Shown piece after piece: positions 1-5,885 of a DNA stretch of 15,307 nt. This DNA is from Candidatus Pacearchaeota archaeon (GTDB lineage: Archaea > Nanobdellota > Nanobdellia > Pacearchaeales > GW2011-AR1). The stretch is taken from positions 1 to 15,307 of the forward strand of contig JAGLIS010000029.1 in NCBI GenBank assembly GCA_023142835.1, written 5' to 3'. The notes beneath the pieces are model-generated. The model was not told where the DNA came from. It made no database searches and was given only the letters and a program-made list of their open reading frames with translations. Position numbers and translations under genes: made by a program. Each line of letters begins with the position of its first letter. Position 1 is the stretch's first letter.

Positions 1-52
1 GAGATTTCATTGGAGAACGGCGGTGACCCGAGTTCAAATCTCGGCGGGAGCG
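1..52 (+). tRNA. 3' portion of a tRNA, cut by the window edge
   Basis: The T arm is clear: stem CCGAG (28-32), loop TTCAAAT (33-39), stem CTCGG (40-44). It is followed by a seven-base acceptor strand CGGGAGC (45-51) and discriminator G at 52. CCA is not encoded, as is common in archaea. The missing 5' acceptor strand should read GCTCCCG. Positions 1-27 do not fold into one obvious anticodon arm. They could be the 3' anticodon strand plus a long variable arm, which with discriminator G would suggest serine. Alternatively they include the end of an intron, with ACGGC (18-22) as the 3' anticodon strand. The amino acid identity is therefore left open. Confidence 0.8.
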
Positions 53-66
53 TTTTAAATTTTATT

Positions 67-134
67 CCGAGATTGAACTCTCGAGTTCTCCTAGAGGACT
101 ACCCTATTCGTTTTACTCGTGGGCATTATCTCGG
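67..134 (+). ncRNA. Candidate structured RNA element just downstream of the tRNA
   Basis: A seven-base closing stem pairs CCGAGAT (67-73) with ATCTCGG (128-134). Inside it are a hairpin GAACT-CTCG-AGTTC (75-88), a short hairpin TCC-TAGA-GGA (89-98) and a possible CCC/GGG pairing (102-104 with 121-123), giving a multi-branch fold. A T-rich stretch, TTTTCTTT (143-150), follows and could end transcription. The region is clearly more GC-rich than the AT-rich spacer around it. The strand is inferred from the upstream tRNA, with which it could be co-transcribed. It does not fit a tRNA: the arm nearest the closing stem has a four-base loop and no T-loop signature. Confidence 0.45.
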
Positions 135-176
135 CTAAAACATTTTCTTTATTGATCAAATTAAATCGCAATAATG

Positions 177-184
177 CTTAAATA
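177..184 (+). promoter_or_regulatory. TATA box for the secreted protein gene
   Basis: CTTAAATA is centred about 25 nt upstream of the ATG at 206. The expected transcription start falls on or next to the start codon, so the mRNA is probably leaderless. Confidence 0.5.
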
Positions 185-205
185 GTTTGAACGATTAATT
201 AAATT

Positions 206-625
206 ATGGATACAAAATTTTTTGTGATTATTTTATTTTTAGTTTCATTTAGTTTTGCATCTGCACATGATGTTCATTACGATATTGATGAAAGGTATAT
301 CTACAAAGAGAAAATTACTACGACGAAATATTTTCCAGAGGAGAATTTTATTTTTTCTAAGACGACATATATAGATTATGATAACGATGAAAGGTTTCCG
401 ACATACGATTACAGGCATGGTTATACTTACCGTGCTACGACAGATTATCTAGATAACTATAATAAAAAGAAAAAAGTTTCAAAAAATTATAAAAAATATC
501 CTCCTAGAATCCATAGCTATAAAGATTATCATTCTAAGCCTAACAATCGTTTAGTAAGTTATGAAAAAGATGGGTGTTATCATACAGCACCAGCAGGTAA
601 GCTTTTCTACATTAAGTGTAAATAA
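206..625 (+). CDS. Small secreted tyrosine-rich protein, unknown function
   Basis: I do not recognise a family. The 139-residue product begins with a clear Sec signal peptide: Lys4, a hydrophobic stretch at about 5-17, then A-S-A before H21, a good signal peptidase I site. The mature part of about 119 residues is polar and unusually rich in Tyr (about 19 residues) together with Lys, Asp and His. Two cysteines near the C terminus (in DGCYHT and IKCK) could form a disulfide. No membrane segment follows the signal, so it is likely exported or surface-attached. The ATG is supported by a TATA box at leaderless spacing. It stands alone between the tRNA region and the acidic protein gene. A cell-surface or adhesion role is possible, but nothing in the sequence proves it. 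Confidence 0.7.
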   Translation: MDTKFFVIILFLVSFSFASAHDVHYDIDERYIYKEKITTTKYFPEENFIFSKTTYIDYDNDERFPTYDYRHGYTYRATTDYLDNYNKKKKVSKNYKKYPPRIHSYKDYHSKPNNRLVSYEKDGCYHTAPAGKLFYIKCK

Positions 626-652
626 ATTAGGGTTAACAGGCATACCTAAATG

Positions 653-660
653 TTTATAAA
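653..660 (+). promoter_or_regulatory. TATA box for the acidic small protein
   Basis: TTTATAAA is centred about 25 nt before the ATG at 682, again predicting a leaderless transcript. It is one of the best TATA matches in the window and is the main argument that the short ORF behind it is expressed. Confidence 0.65.
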
Positions 661-681
661 GAAAATTTTTGTTTTAAACAT

Positions 682-888
682 ATGGAAGAAGAAGTAACTC
701 CTACAGAAGAAGAAGTTGAAACTGTCTCTGATGAGACGGAATCTACGGAATCTCCAGTAGAAGACGCTGCTGAAGAAGCTGAATCCGAAGAAGAAGAAGA
801 AGCACCAGCAGAAGAAGCTGAATCCGAAGAAGAAACAGAAGACGCTGCTCCAGCAGTAGAAACTGAATCTTCCGAAGAAGCGACTTAA
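682..888 (+). CDS. Very acidic 68-residue low-complexity protein
   Basis: The product consists almost entirely of Glu, Ala, Ser, Thr and Asp, with no Lys or Arg, no aromatic residue and no predicted fold, so it should be strongly negatively charged and disordered. A segment around EEAESEEE occurs twice, matching a direct DNA repeat. It lacks a signal peptide and so is presumably cytoplasmic. Expression is supported by a strong TATA box at leaderless spacing and a hairpin plus T-tract after the stop. Similar Glu/Ala-rich sequence appears as the C-terminal tail of the eS24 protein in this window, so it could be a free-standing acidic tail or a charge-buffering or chaperone-like peptide. No homology is claimed, and a spurious ORF is not fully excluded. 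Confidence 0.6.
   Translation: MEEEVTPTEEEVETVSDETESTESPVEDAAEEAESEEEEEAPAEEAESEEETEDAAPAVETESSEEAT
772..834 (+). repeat. 24-nt direct repeat inside the acidic protein gene
   Basis: The same 24 nt, beginning GAAGAAGCTGAATCCGAAG, occurs at 772-795 and 811-834. The identity includes synonymous positions, which suggests recent duplication rather than selection on Glu/Ala composition alone. Confidence 0.8.
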
Positions 889-920
889 GTCTTTTACACA
901 ATTTTTTGTTTTTAATAAGT

Positions 921-955
921 CGCCTGGCGAGAAATCGTCGGCGCTGTTTTTCTTT
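921..955 (+). terminator. GNRA-capped hairpin plus T-tract terminator
   Basis: GGCGA (926-930) pairs with TCGTC (935-939) across a GAAA tetraloop. CGCC (921-924) pairs with GGCG (940-943), with T925 bulged. TTTTTCTTT (947-955) follows directly. It lies in the spacer between the acidic protein gene and the convergent scpA and reads as a plus-strand terminator. The tetraloop-capped GC stem could also be the end of a small RNA. Confidence 0.6.
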
Positions 956-962
956 AGAATAA

Positions 963-1751
963 TTAAATAGTTTCTTCTATTAACCCTAAGTTTTCTTCGA
1001 GTTCTCTTAGTTCCTCTTCGTGAACTTTTAATGACATGTGAATCTCATCAAAATGTATTTGTTGTTTAAGATAAATTTTTTGATTGTGAGATAAGTGTAG
1101 AACTGGAATGAAAGAGGCTAACATTTCTTCTTTTGTTGGAGCAAGATGAGAAAACTTCATGTGAGGATTATTTTGTCCTAGATGGCCTTGAATAATTCCG
1201 AAGATATTTTTTACTTTAACCTTTAATGGAATTTGGACACCTCGAGGCATAACAGTTAATAGAGACTTTCTGGCTTGTTGCCCTTTAATTTCCCTTTTGA
1301 TTCGACGATTCTCTGTATTGATTGCATTGTTTAACGCAGACATTAATTCTTCCAAGGTTACTTTTCTGTGTCTCGCCATCGGTGTTCGAGGAACGAGCGT
1401 TGGTAATTCTCCTTCGTCTATTTCTATTCTTTCAAGTTCATATTTTTTCCCATCTTTCCTACCATAAAGCGCGTCATTAAGATCTTGAATATAACTGTTA
1501 ATTAAAATTTCCGATTTTAGTCTTAAGAGTAGCGAACATGCAAGCAATACTTTGGAGGATATAAAGAAATTTCCTTCTTCGAGTTGCTGAATTACTTCAA
1601 TGTAACGTTCTGCTAAAAGTTTTATATCAATATCCCAAGGATCAAGTTGTTCCGTTTTAATTAAATCATAAATGATAGTCTGCCAATTGAGGTCTTCGCT
1701 TGTAATCAGATTAAAAAACTGGTTCTGATTTATTCTATCACCCTTTTCCAT
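963..1751 (-). CDS. scpA: Segregation and condensation protein A (kleisin)
   Basis: This is the kleisin subunit that bridges the head domains of an SMC dimer and helps compact and segregate the chromosome. The 262-residue length is normal for ScpA. The N-terminal helical domain has the family signatures LDPWDIDI (about 36-43) and ISSKVLLACSLLLRLKS (about 64-80). The linker is charged. The C-terminal part (about 195-262) should form the winged helix that binds the opposite SMC head. Neither smc nor scpB is visible here, and the gene appears monocistronic. The ATG at 1751 has an AT-rich TATA-like sequence at the spacing seen for other genes in the window. The neighbouring genes are not functionally related. 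Confidence 0.92.
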   Translation of the reverse strand: MEKGDRINQNQFFNLITSEDLNWQTIIYDLIKTEQLDPWDIDIKLLAERYIEVIQQLEEGNFFISSKVLLACSLLLRLKSEILINSYIQDLNDALYGRKDGKKYELERIEIDEGELPTLVPRTPMARHRKVTLEELMSALNNAINTENRRIKREIKGQQARKSLLTVMPRGVQIPLKVKVKNIFGIIQGHLGQNNPHMKFSHLAPTKEEMLASFIPVLHLSHNQKIYLKQQIHFDEIHMSLKVHEEELRELEENLGLIEETI

Positions 1752-1772
1752 ATTTAGAAATCGAGATTTTGA

Positions 1773-1784
1773 TTAATAAATATT
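1773..1784 (-). promoter_or_regulatory. Probable TATA region for scpA
   Basis: On the minus strand this reads AATATTTATTAA, centred about 27 nt upstream of the scpA ATG. It is a weaker match than other boxes here, but the position fits. Confidence 0.45.
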
Positions 1785-1820
1785 CCTTTTATTTAGGTGT
1801 CACTAACCAATTACAACAAC

Positions 1821-1836
1821 CGAAACCTTTAAAAAG
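1821..1836 (+). promoter_or_regulatory. BRE and TATA box in front of a candidate small RNA
   Basis: CGAAA (1821-1825) is a BRE-like purine stretch immediately before CCTTTAAAAAG (1826-1836). This is among the clearest BRE/TATA pairs in the window, yet no ORF follows. The predicted transcription start is near 1857, just before a stable hairpin. The same site does not fit scpA, which runs the other way. Confidence 0.6.
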
Positions 1837-1856
1837 TATTGTCTCTTAGCTATACT

Positions 1857-1937
1857 ATCACCTCTTTTTCCCCAGGAGAGAGCGATAGGGCATCTTTTTG
1901 ACCGCTTTATCGCATCTCCTAGGGTTATAATTTTTTT
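1857..1937 (+). ncRNA. Candidate independent small RNA, about 80 nt
   Basis: The lower stem pairs CCCAGGAGA (1871-1879) with TCTCCTAGGG (1915-1924), nine pairs with A1921 bulged. After a small GA/A internal loop, GCGATA (1882-1887) pairs with TATCGC (1908-1913) under an apical region of about 20 nt containing a T run. TTTTTTT (1931-1937) follows and would end the transcript. With the BRE/TATA pair upstream, this is a self-contained transcription unit in a gene-free spacer. C/D box motifs were looked for and not seen, and it does not resemble tRNA, 5S rRNA or SRP RNA. The 5' end is inferred from TATA spacing. The alternative is that the hairpin only terminates some other transcript. Confidence 0.55.
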
Positions 1938-1953
1938 CTAAAGAAAAATATCT

Positions 1954-2000
1954 CAAATCGGTCGCGCTACGCTTGCTGCGATTTGCAGGGTTACTCCTGC
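1954..2000. repeat. Pair of adjacent GC-rich hairpins, REP-like
   Basis: CAAATCG (1954-1960) pairs with CGATTTG (1979-1985) around an 18-nt loop. GCAGGG (1985-1990) then pairs with TCCTGC (1995-2000) across TTAC; the two stems share G1985. The stretch continues GC-rich to about 2015, in strong contrast to its surroundings. The rest of the 1752-2124 spacer (about 2020-2124) shows no gene and no further structure. Whether this is a dispersed palindromic repeat, a small RNA or a remnant of a mobile element cannot be told from one copy. Confidence 0.45.
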
Positions 2001-2124
2001 GGAGGGCTGGAGCGTTGCTATGTAATTTGAATCATGTAAGACCTACGCTGAACAATATGTTTAAGGCATTGAAGAATTATTTCAGGGGAAATTATAGCTG
2101 TAAGTCATAGAACATAATTATTTG

Positions 2125-3240
2125 TTAAATTTTCCACTTCCCGTTTTCTTGCACAATTTTTCCATCTAAAATGATTTTTGCTTTTTTCATATCTTTGACG
2201 ATATCCCAGTGAATTGCAGAGTCGTTTCCTCCACCATTCTCTTTATATGCTTGTCCTAGTGCAAGATGAATCGTTCCACCAATTTTTTCATCAAATAAAA
2301 GAGTTTTAGTGAATTTGTTTATTTTTGGGTTGCAACCAATTCCAAATTCTCCGACGTAAGACGCATTTTCATCTGTTGCGAGCATTTCTTTTAAAAAATC
2401 CTCATTTTTTGATGCTTTTGCCTCGACGACTTTTCCATTTTCGAATTTTAATTCTACATCCGTAACTTCATTTCCTAATTTAATTGCAGGATAATCAAAT
2501 TTAATCCATCCGTTTAAACTCTCTCTGACAGGAGCCATAAATACTTCTCCCCCTGGCATATTTTCTTCACCTTTATCAGCAACGGCATTTTTGTTTTCTA
2601 TTGAAAATTTCAAATCAACTCCTTCTCCGATTAAATGAACGTCTTTCCCCTTTTCAAATTTGTTTTTTATCTCATCAAGTCTTTTCCCTAATTTTTTCCA
2701 GTCTTGAAGACATGATTGATAAACGAAGTTTTCATAATCTGTTAAAGACATTTCAGCCTCTTGAGCAAATGCATAGACTGGATAAGAAATTGTACATCTT
2801 CGTATTTTATCTTTTTCATTGCATACATAATTAGAGATAGCGTGAACAACTTTTTGTCTTGCAGTTATTTTTTTTAAATCTGAATTTGTTAATTCTCTTG
2901 TATTCAATTTTGTATGAACTCCAATATATTTATCTGCTTTTTTTATAGTTTCCATCCATTCGTCAGGAAAATGTTCAATTTGTTCTTTAGTTGCATGTTT
3001 ATAGAAAAAATCGGAGACATCTGGGAGACCTACTTTAACAATAGGATGGGCTTTTTGTAAGATTATTTCTTTGTAAAGTTCAACTAAAAAAGGAACTGCT
3101 TCGGTTCCCCCAGAGATAATTACTTTTTCTCCAGGTTTTACAAATACAGAGTATCTTACAGCAACTTGTGCTAATTTTCTTGTTCTTAAATCAACTGGCA
3201 TTTTATTAGAAGCATGAGGCAACTTCAGACCATCACCCAT
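2125..3240 (-). CDS. M29-family metallo-aminopeptidase (aminopeptidase T-like)
   Basis: This is a cytoplasmic dinuclear-metal exopeptidase that removes N-terminal residues from peptides. The 371 residues cover the usual M29 fold. Likely metal ligands and catalytic residues are visible in family motifs: E232 in MPGGEVF, E298 in GEFGIG, H325 in HLALG, and H344 and D346 in IHWD. The N-terminal domain starts with the typical VRYSVFVKPGEKV. Two Met codons are possible (residues 1 and 14). The first is preferred because TTTATAAA lies 23-24 nt upstream, giving a leaderless start, and translation would begin GTG-less with ATG at 3240. It is monocistronic, separated from the ribosomal operon by about 215 nt of AT-rich spacer. 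Substrate specificity cannot be read from the sequence. Confidence 0.9.
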   Translation of the reverse strand: MGDGLKLPHASNKMPVDLRTRKLAQVAVRYSVFVKPGEKVIISGGTEAVPFLVELYKEIILQKAHPIVKVGLPDVSDFFYKHATKEQIEHFPDEWMETIKKADKYIGVHTKLNTRELTNSDLKKITARQKVVHAISNYVCNEKDKIRRCTISYPVYAFAQEAEMSLTDYENFVYQSCLQDWKKLGKRLDEIKNKFEKGKDVHLIGEGVDLKFSIENKNAVADKGEENMPGGEVFMAPVRESLNGWIKFDYPAIKLGNEVTDVELKFENGKVVEAKASKNEDFLKEMLATDENASYVGEFGIGCNPKINKFTKTLLFDEKIGGTIHLALGQAYKENGGGNDSAIHWDIVKDMKKAKIILDGKIVQENGKWKI

Positions 3241-3259
3241 AATTAGGTCATGCGAATAG

Positions 3260-3267
3260 TTTATAAA
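3260..3267 (-). promoter_or_regulatory. TATA box of the M29 aminopeptidase gene
   Basis: TTTATAAA is centred 23-24 nt before the ATG at 3240. It supports the upstream of the two possible Met codons. Confidence 0.6.
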
Positions 3268-3455
3268 TATTTCTAAGGCTACGTCCTATCCGATAAGTAA
3301 AAATAATAAAACTTAGTCAATCGATATAATATTAAAATTATAAAATAGGATACTAAATTTGATTTTCATCAATTTTTCTCTTAATAAATCCTAATTGTTC
3401 TTCACACCTTTCCATCCCCTCATTAAACTAAAATTATATTTAAAACATTAAAGAA

Positions 3456-3689
3456 TTATTCAACTTCCAACATCGGCTCAACTTCTCTTTTTTCAAATTC
3501 AGTAAAATGGCATCGTCCACAATAAGCTCGACCTTTTCCAACAGATAAAAAAATCCCTGGTCCGCATCTTGGACAGCTTCGAGCTTTTTTTATAATTTTA
3601 TCACCTTCGATAGTATACTTTTTGTATTTTACAGAAGTTGGTTTATTAATATGTTTTTTCTTTCCTTTTATTTTTGATTTGATTGCCAT
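3456..3689 (-). CDS. rps27ae: Small-subunit ribosomal protein eS31 (S27ae)
   Basis: This is an archaeal/eukaryotic-type zinc-ribbon protein of the 30S subunit. The 77 residues include a basic N terminus and a C4 zinc site (C39, C42, C57, C60 in CPRC and YCGRC). Unlike the eukaryotic form it carries no ubiquitin fusion. The acidic C-terminal tail (EFEKREVEPMLEVE) is somewhat long. It is the last visible gene of the rpo7 operon. Its ATG overlaps the eS24 stop by one base (TAATG), which suggests coupled translation, and GAGGAG sits about 11 nt upstream as a possible Shine-Dalgarno sequence. No kae1 gene follows, although kae1 is often the next gene in related archaeal clusters. Confidence 0.93.
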   Translation of the reverse strand: MAIKSKIKGKKKHINKPTSVKYKKYTIEGDKIIKKARSCPRCGPGIFLSVGKGRAYCGRCHFTEFEKREVEPMLEVE

Positions 3690-4111
3690 TATTCCGTTTT
3701 CTCCTCAGTTTTTGCTTCTTCTATTGGTGCTTCAGCTTCTGTAACTTCAGCTTCGGGGTCAGCTTCTTCAACTTTCTCAGCTTCCTCTTCGGCTTTTTTT
3801 GCTTCCTCTTCAGCCTTCTTCTTGGCTACTTCTTCAGCTTTTTTATCAGCTTCTATTTTCTTTCTAATCTTCTTAGGAATTGTTTCTATTTTTTTCTTCG
3901 CTTCTGTATTATCATAAACTACAGCTTCAGCAACAAAAACTTTTTTTCCAAATTGACCTTTAATATTTTTAACAACTGTTAAATCTATATTTTTCCCAAT
4001 AGCTACCTTTACTTCTTCGGAACTTGGTGCGACGTCGGAACTAAATTCTATAATAATTTCCTCTCTTTCTAAAAAAATATTTTTCTCTTGTTTGATTATT
4101 TTTGTTGCCAT
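3689..4111 (-). CDS. rps24e: Small-subunit ribosomal protein eS24 with acidic C-terminal tail
   Basis: This is an archaeal/eukaryotic ribosomal protein of the small subunit. Residues 1 to about 88 match the eS24 core, including ERxEIIIEF near the start and the GKKVFVAEAVVYD segment (56-67). From about 89 to 140 the chain becomes a Lys/Glu/Ala-rich helix that ends in a purely acidic tail. The total of 140 residues is longer than the roughly 100 usual for archaeal eS24. Its start lies three nucleotides after the spt4 stop, and its stop overlaps the eS31 start, so it is a middle operon gene. No clear Shine-Dalgarno sequence precedes it, which argues for translation by coupling. Confidence 0.92.
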   Translation of the reverse strand: MATKIIKQEKNIFLEREEIIIEFSSDVAPSSEEVKVAIGKNIDLTVVKNIKGQFGKKVFVAEAVVYDNTEAKKKIETIPKKIRKKIEADKKAEEVAKKKAEEEAKKAEEEAEKVEEADPEAEVTEAEAPIEEAKTEEKTE

Positions 4112-4114
4112 TGT

Positions 4115-4306
4115 TTATTTTGATTTGATTGCGAATTCGCCTTCAGAATTTATTTTCATGTTTTCGGCCATTTCAGATTTCTCAGCATCGAAGACATGGA
4201 TTCGCCCCTTAAATGTATTACTTGACGGAGTCTCGCCACAATTCGAACATTTGTCCCCGAAATAGATTGTCCTACAATTTAAACATGATTTTTCTTTTGT
4301 TGCCAT
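4115..4306 (-). CDS. spt4: Transcription elongation factor Spt4 (RpoE'')
   Basis: Spt4 partners Spt5 to form the elongation clamp on archaeal RNA polymerase. The 63 residues are normal for the archaeal protein. The zinc-binding cysteines are C8, C11, C20 and C23 (CLNC and CSNC), followed by the short beta domain that contacts the Spt5 NGN domain. It overlaps the rpo7 stop by one base (TAATG), a typical close pairing in archaea because both products act on RNA polymerase. The spt5 gene is not in the window. Confidence 0.93.
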   Translation of the reverse strand: MATKEKSCLNCRTIYFGDKCSNCGETPSSNTFKGRIHVFDAEKSEMAENMKINSEGEFAIKSK

Positions 4307-4905
4307 TATTTCTTGCCCTTCTTAGTTATCTTAGATTCTACAGCTACATCTTGCTTTATTTTATTCTGGGCACTTTCTTTTTCAGCTTTAATCCATTCAA
4401 TTTTACCAAGTCCAGGTTGCCTCATTGTCAAACCTATTTTTGGTTCTTCTCCCTTATATGAAATCGCAACAATCCTAGCTATACACTTATCACCTTGGAC
4501 CAAGTTTTTCTTTCCATCCTTACCACTTAAAACTCCACTGTCAGAAAATGAAACGAAATCGTCCATTGTTTGCGAGATATGAATCATTCCTCGAATAACT
4601 CCTAAATCTATAAATGCTCCAAAGTTTGTTATCTCTTCTATTGTTCCGTAAACTAGTTCTTGTAACTCTGGTCGGAATACAATTAATTTGAAAGTAGATT
4701 CGTAATACGCCGCTCCATCTCCAGGGATAATTATTCCTTCCTTGACCTCAAGAACCTCTAAGACAGCGACGACAGTCCCGATATCTTTATCTTGGAAATT
4801 TACGTAAGACTCTTCTAACTGAGCTCGCACAGCACCGTCAGTATCCATGCCGAATTTGTTCGGCTCTACCCTTACGTGGTCTGTAACTAAAACTTCATAG
4901 AACAT
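4306..4905 (-). CDS. rpo7: DNA-directed RNA polymerase subunit Rpo7 (RpoE')
   Basis: This is the stalk subunit of archaeal RNA polymerase, equivalent to eukaryotic Rpb7. With Rpo4 it helps open promoters and binds nascent RNA. Residues 1-80 form the N-terminal stalk domain (MFYEVLVTDHVRVEP at the start). An S1/OB RNA-binding domain spans about 82-165, with GTIEEITNFGAFIDLG and GMIHISQ as signatures. The last 30 residues form a Lys-rich tail. At 199 residues it is slightly longer than the usual 180-190. It is the first gene of the rpo7-spt4-rps24e-rps27ae operon, with a BRE/TATA pair at leaderless spacing. Confidence 0.95.
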   Translation of the reverse strand: MFYEVLVTDHVRVEPNKFGMDTDGAVRAQLEESYVNFQDKDIGTVVAVLEVLEVKEGIIIPGDGAAYYESTFKLIVFRPELQELVYGTIEEITNFGAFIDLGVIRGMIHISQTMDDFVSFSDSGVLSGKDGKKNLVQGDKCIARIVAISYKGEEPKIGLTMRQPGLGKIEWIKAEKESAQNKIKQDVAVESKITKKGKK

Positions 4906-4926
4906 ATTCTAGTGAGAAAAATTTGG

Positions 4927-4942
4927 TTTAAAAGTGTTTCGG
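4927..4942 (-). promoter_or_regulatory. BRE and TATA box of the rpo7 operon
   Basis: On the minus strand CGAAACAC (BRE-like) is followed by CTTTTAAA, centred about 25 nt before the rpo7 ATG at 4905. This implies a leaderless start for the operon and a transcript separate from the TrmB gene upstream. Confidence 0.65.
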
Positions 4943-4960
4943 CAAAGAGATTTTGAAAGA

Positions 4961-5749
4961 TTAATCTTTCCAAGCTATGTCAAATAAATATACTAAAGAA
5001 TTTATGAAAAATGGCGAGTTGATCCATACACCGTAATCGAAATCTTCATGGACGTTTGTTGGCTTAATCGTAAATATTAGTTCTGTTTTATCAGAGATAA
5101 CGAAACGCGCATTAATAGGCTTGGACTTAATTGGAACACCAAATTTCGTTGATAATTTTTTTGCCTCTTCTTCATCCTCCGAAATCATAACTTTAATATC
5201 AACCCTTCGAGCCTTTAATTTTGTAAAAACATCTTTGAACATTTTTTGCTTCGATAAAAGTTCATAAGCCGAGGAAGTTACGTATACCATTTTCTCGGAG
5301 CTTTCCATAAGCGCTTTCATCTGTAAGTAAAGATTACTTCTTCCCTTGATTGACGTTGAAAGCTCGTGATTCTTAGTAGGCTCAATACCAGTATTGTGAA
5401 GTTTTTTCAACTCCTTGTATTCTTCAGTATCTTTTAAACTAGATAATGTTTTTACTTTCTCTTCAGTGTGTTTAATCGTCTTGTTCTTTAATTTCTCTAT
5501 AACTATTTCAGGTTTTACAGCAAGATATTTTACAGGTTTACCCAACTTTTGAATTACAAATCCTTGCTTTTCCAAAGATTCAAATACATCATAAGTTCTA
5601 CTTCGAGGAACCCCCGAAAGTTCCGAAACCTCTCCCGCTGAAGAAATACCTTTAGAAAGCAGAGCTAACCAAACTTTCGTTTCGTAAATATTTAAATCAA
5701 AATATCCTTTCAATTTTTTAATTAGTTCTTGTTTTGCTATCATTTTCAC
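4961..5749 (-). CDS. TrmB-family transcriptional regulator
   Basis: This is a DNA-binding regulator of the TrmB type, whose members often control sugar transport and central metabolism in archaea. Residues about 10-75 form the winged helix-turn-helix (NIYETKVWLALLSKG, then VPRSRTYDVFESLEKQG as the recognition part). A coiled stretch of about 95-120 links to a C-terminal domain (about 130-262) of the PLD-like TrmB effector type. The extra sugar-binding domain of longer TrmBs is absent, so the ligand is unknown. Two starts are possible: GTG at 5749 or ATG at 5743. The TATA box spacing slightly favours GTG, while codon preference favours ATG. It sits just upstream of the rpo7 operon but has its own promoter. 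Confidence 0.88.
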   Translation of the reverse strand: MKMIAKQELIKKLKGYFDLNIYETKVWLALLSKGISSAGEVSELSGVPRSRTYDVFESLEKQGFVIQKLGKPVKYLAVKPEIVIEKLKNKTIKHTEEKVKTLSSLKDTEEYKELKKLHNTGIEPTKNHELSTSIKGRSNLYLQMKALMESSEKMVYVTSSAYELLSKQKMFKDVFTKLKARRVDIKVMISEDEEEAKKLSTKFGVPIKSKPINARFVISDKTELIFTIKPTNVHEDFDYGVWINSPFFINSLVYLFDIAWKD

Positions 5750-5768
5750 TACTATAACATAAAAACCA

Positions 5769-5776
5769 TTTATAAA
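5769..5776 (-). promoter_or_regulatory. TATA box of the TrmB regulator gene
   Basis: TTTATAAA is centred 23-24 nt before GTG (5749) and 29-30 nt before ATG (5743). It therefore permits a leaderless GTG start or an ATG start with a 6-nt leader. Confidence 0.6.
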
Positions 5777-5885
5777 TCTTTCTATTGTTGTCTTTTGGAA
5801 GGAGTTACAGACTATAAACCTTAAAATAAGATTTTAGTATTTTAATAAAGTCTATAGTATACCTTAATGTTTTTAGATACATTTT

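Noticed and set aside
61..140. A second tRNA on the minus strand
   Set aside because: A seven-pair acceptor-like stem exists, but the arm next to it has a four-base loop and no TTCNANN pattern, and no anticodon arm can be built.
2601..2834. 77-codon plus-strand ORF within the M29 aminopeptidase gene
   Set aside because: Antisense shadow; the minus-strand frame carries the conserved peptidase sequence throughout.
3353..3415. Twenty-codon minus-strand ORF in the aminopeptidase/ribosomal spacer
   Set aside because: Too short, with no promoter at the expected distance and no recognisable peptide; only a purine-rich run touches the ATG.
3683..3982. Phe-rich open frame opposite rps24e
   Set aside because: It is the antisense shadow of a Lys/Glu-rich ribosomal protein; its composition follows directly from AAA/GAA codons on the other strand.
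5812..5866. Imperfect inverted repeats between the TrmB and protease genes
   Set aside because: ACTATA/TATAGT pairs are short and expected by chance in AT-rich spacer; no strong structure or T-tract supports a site.
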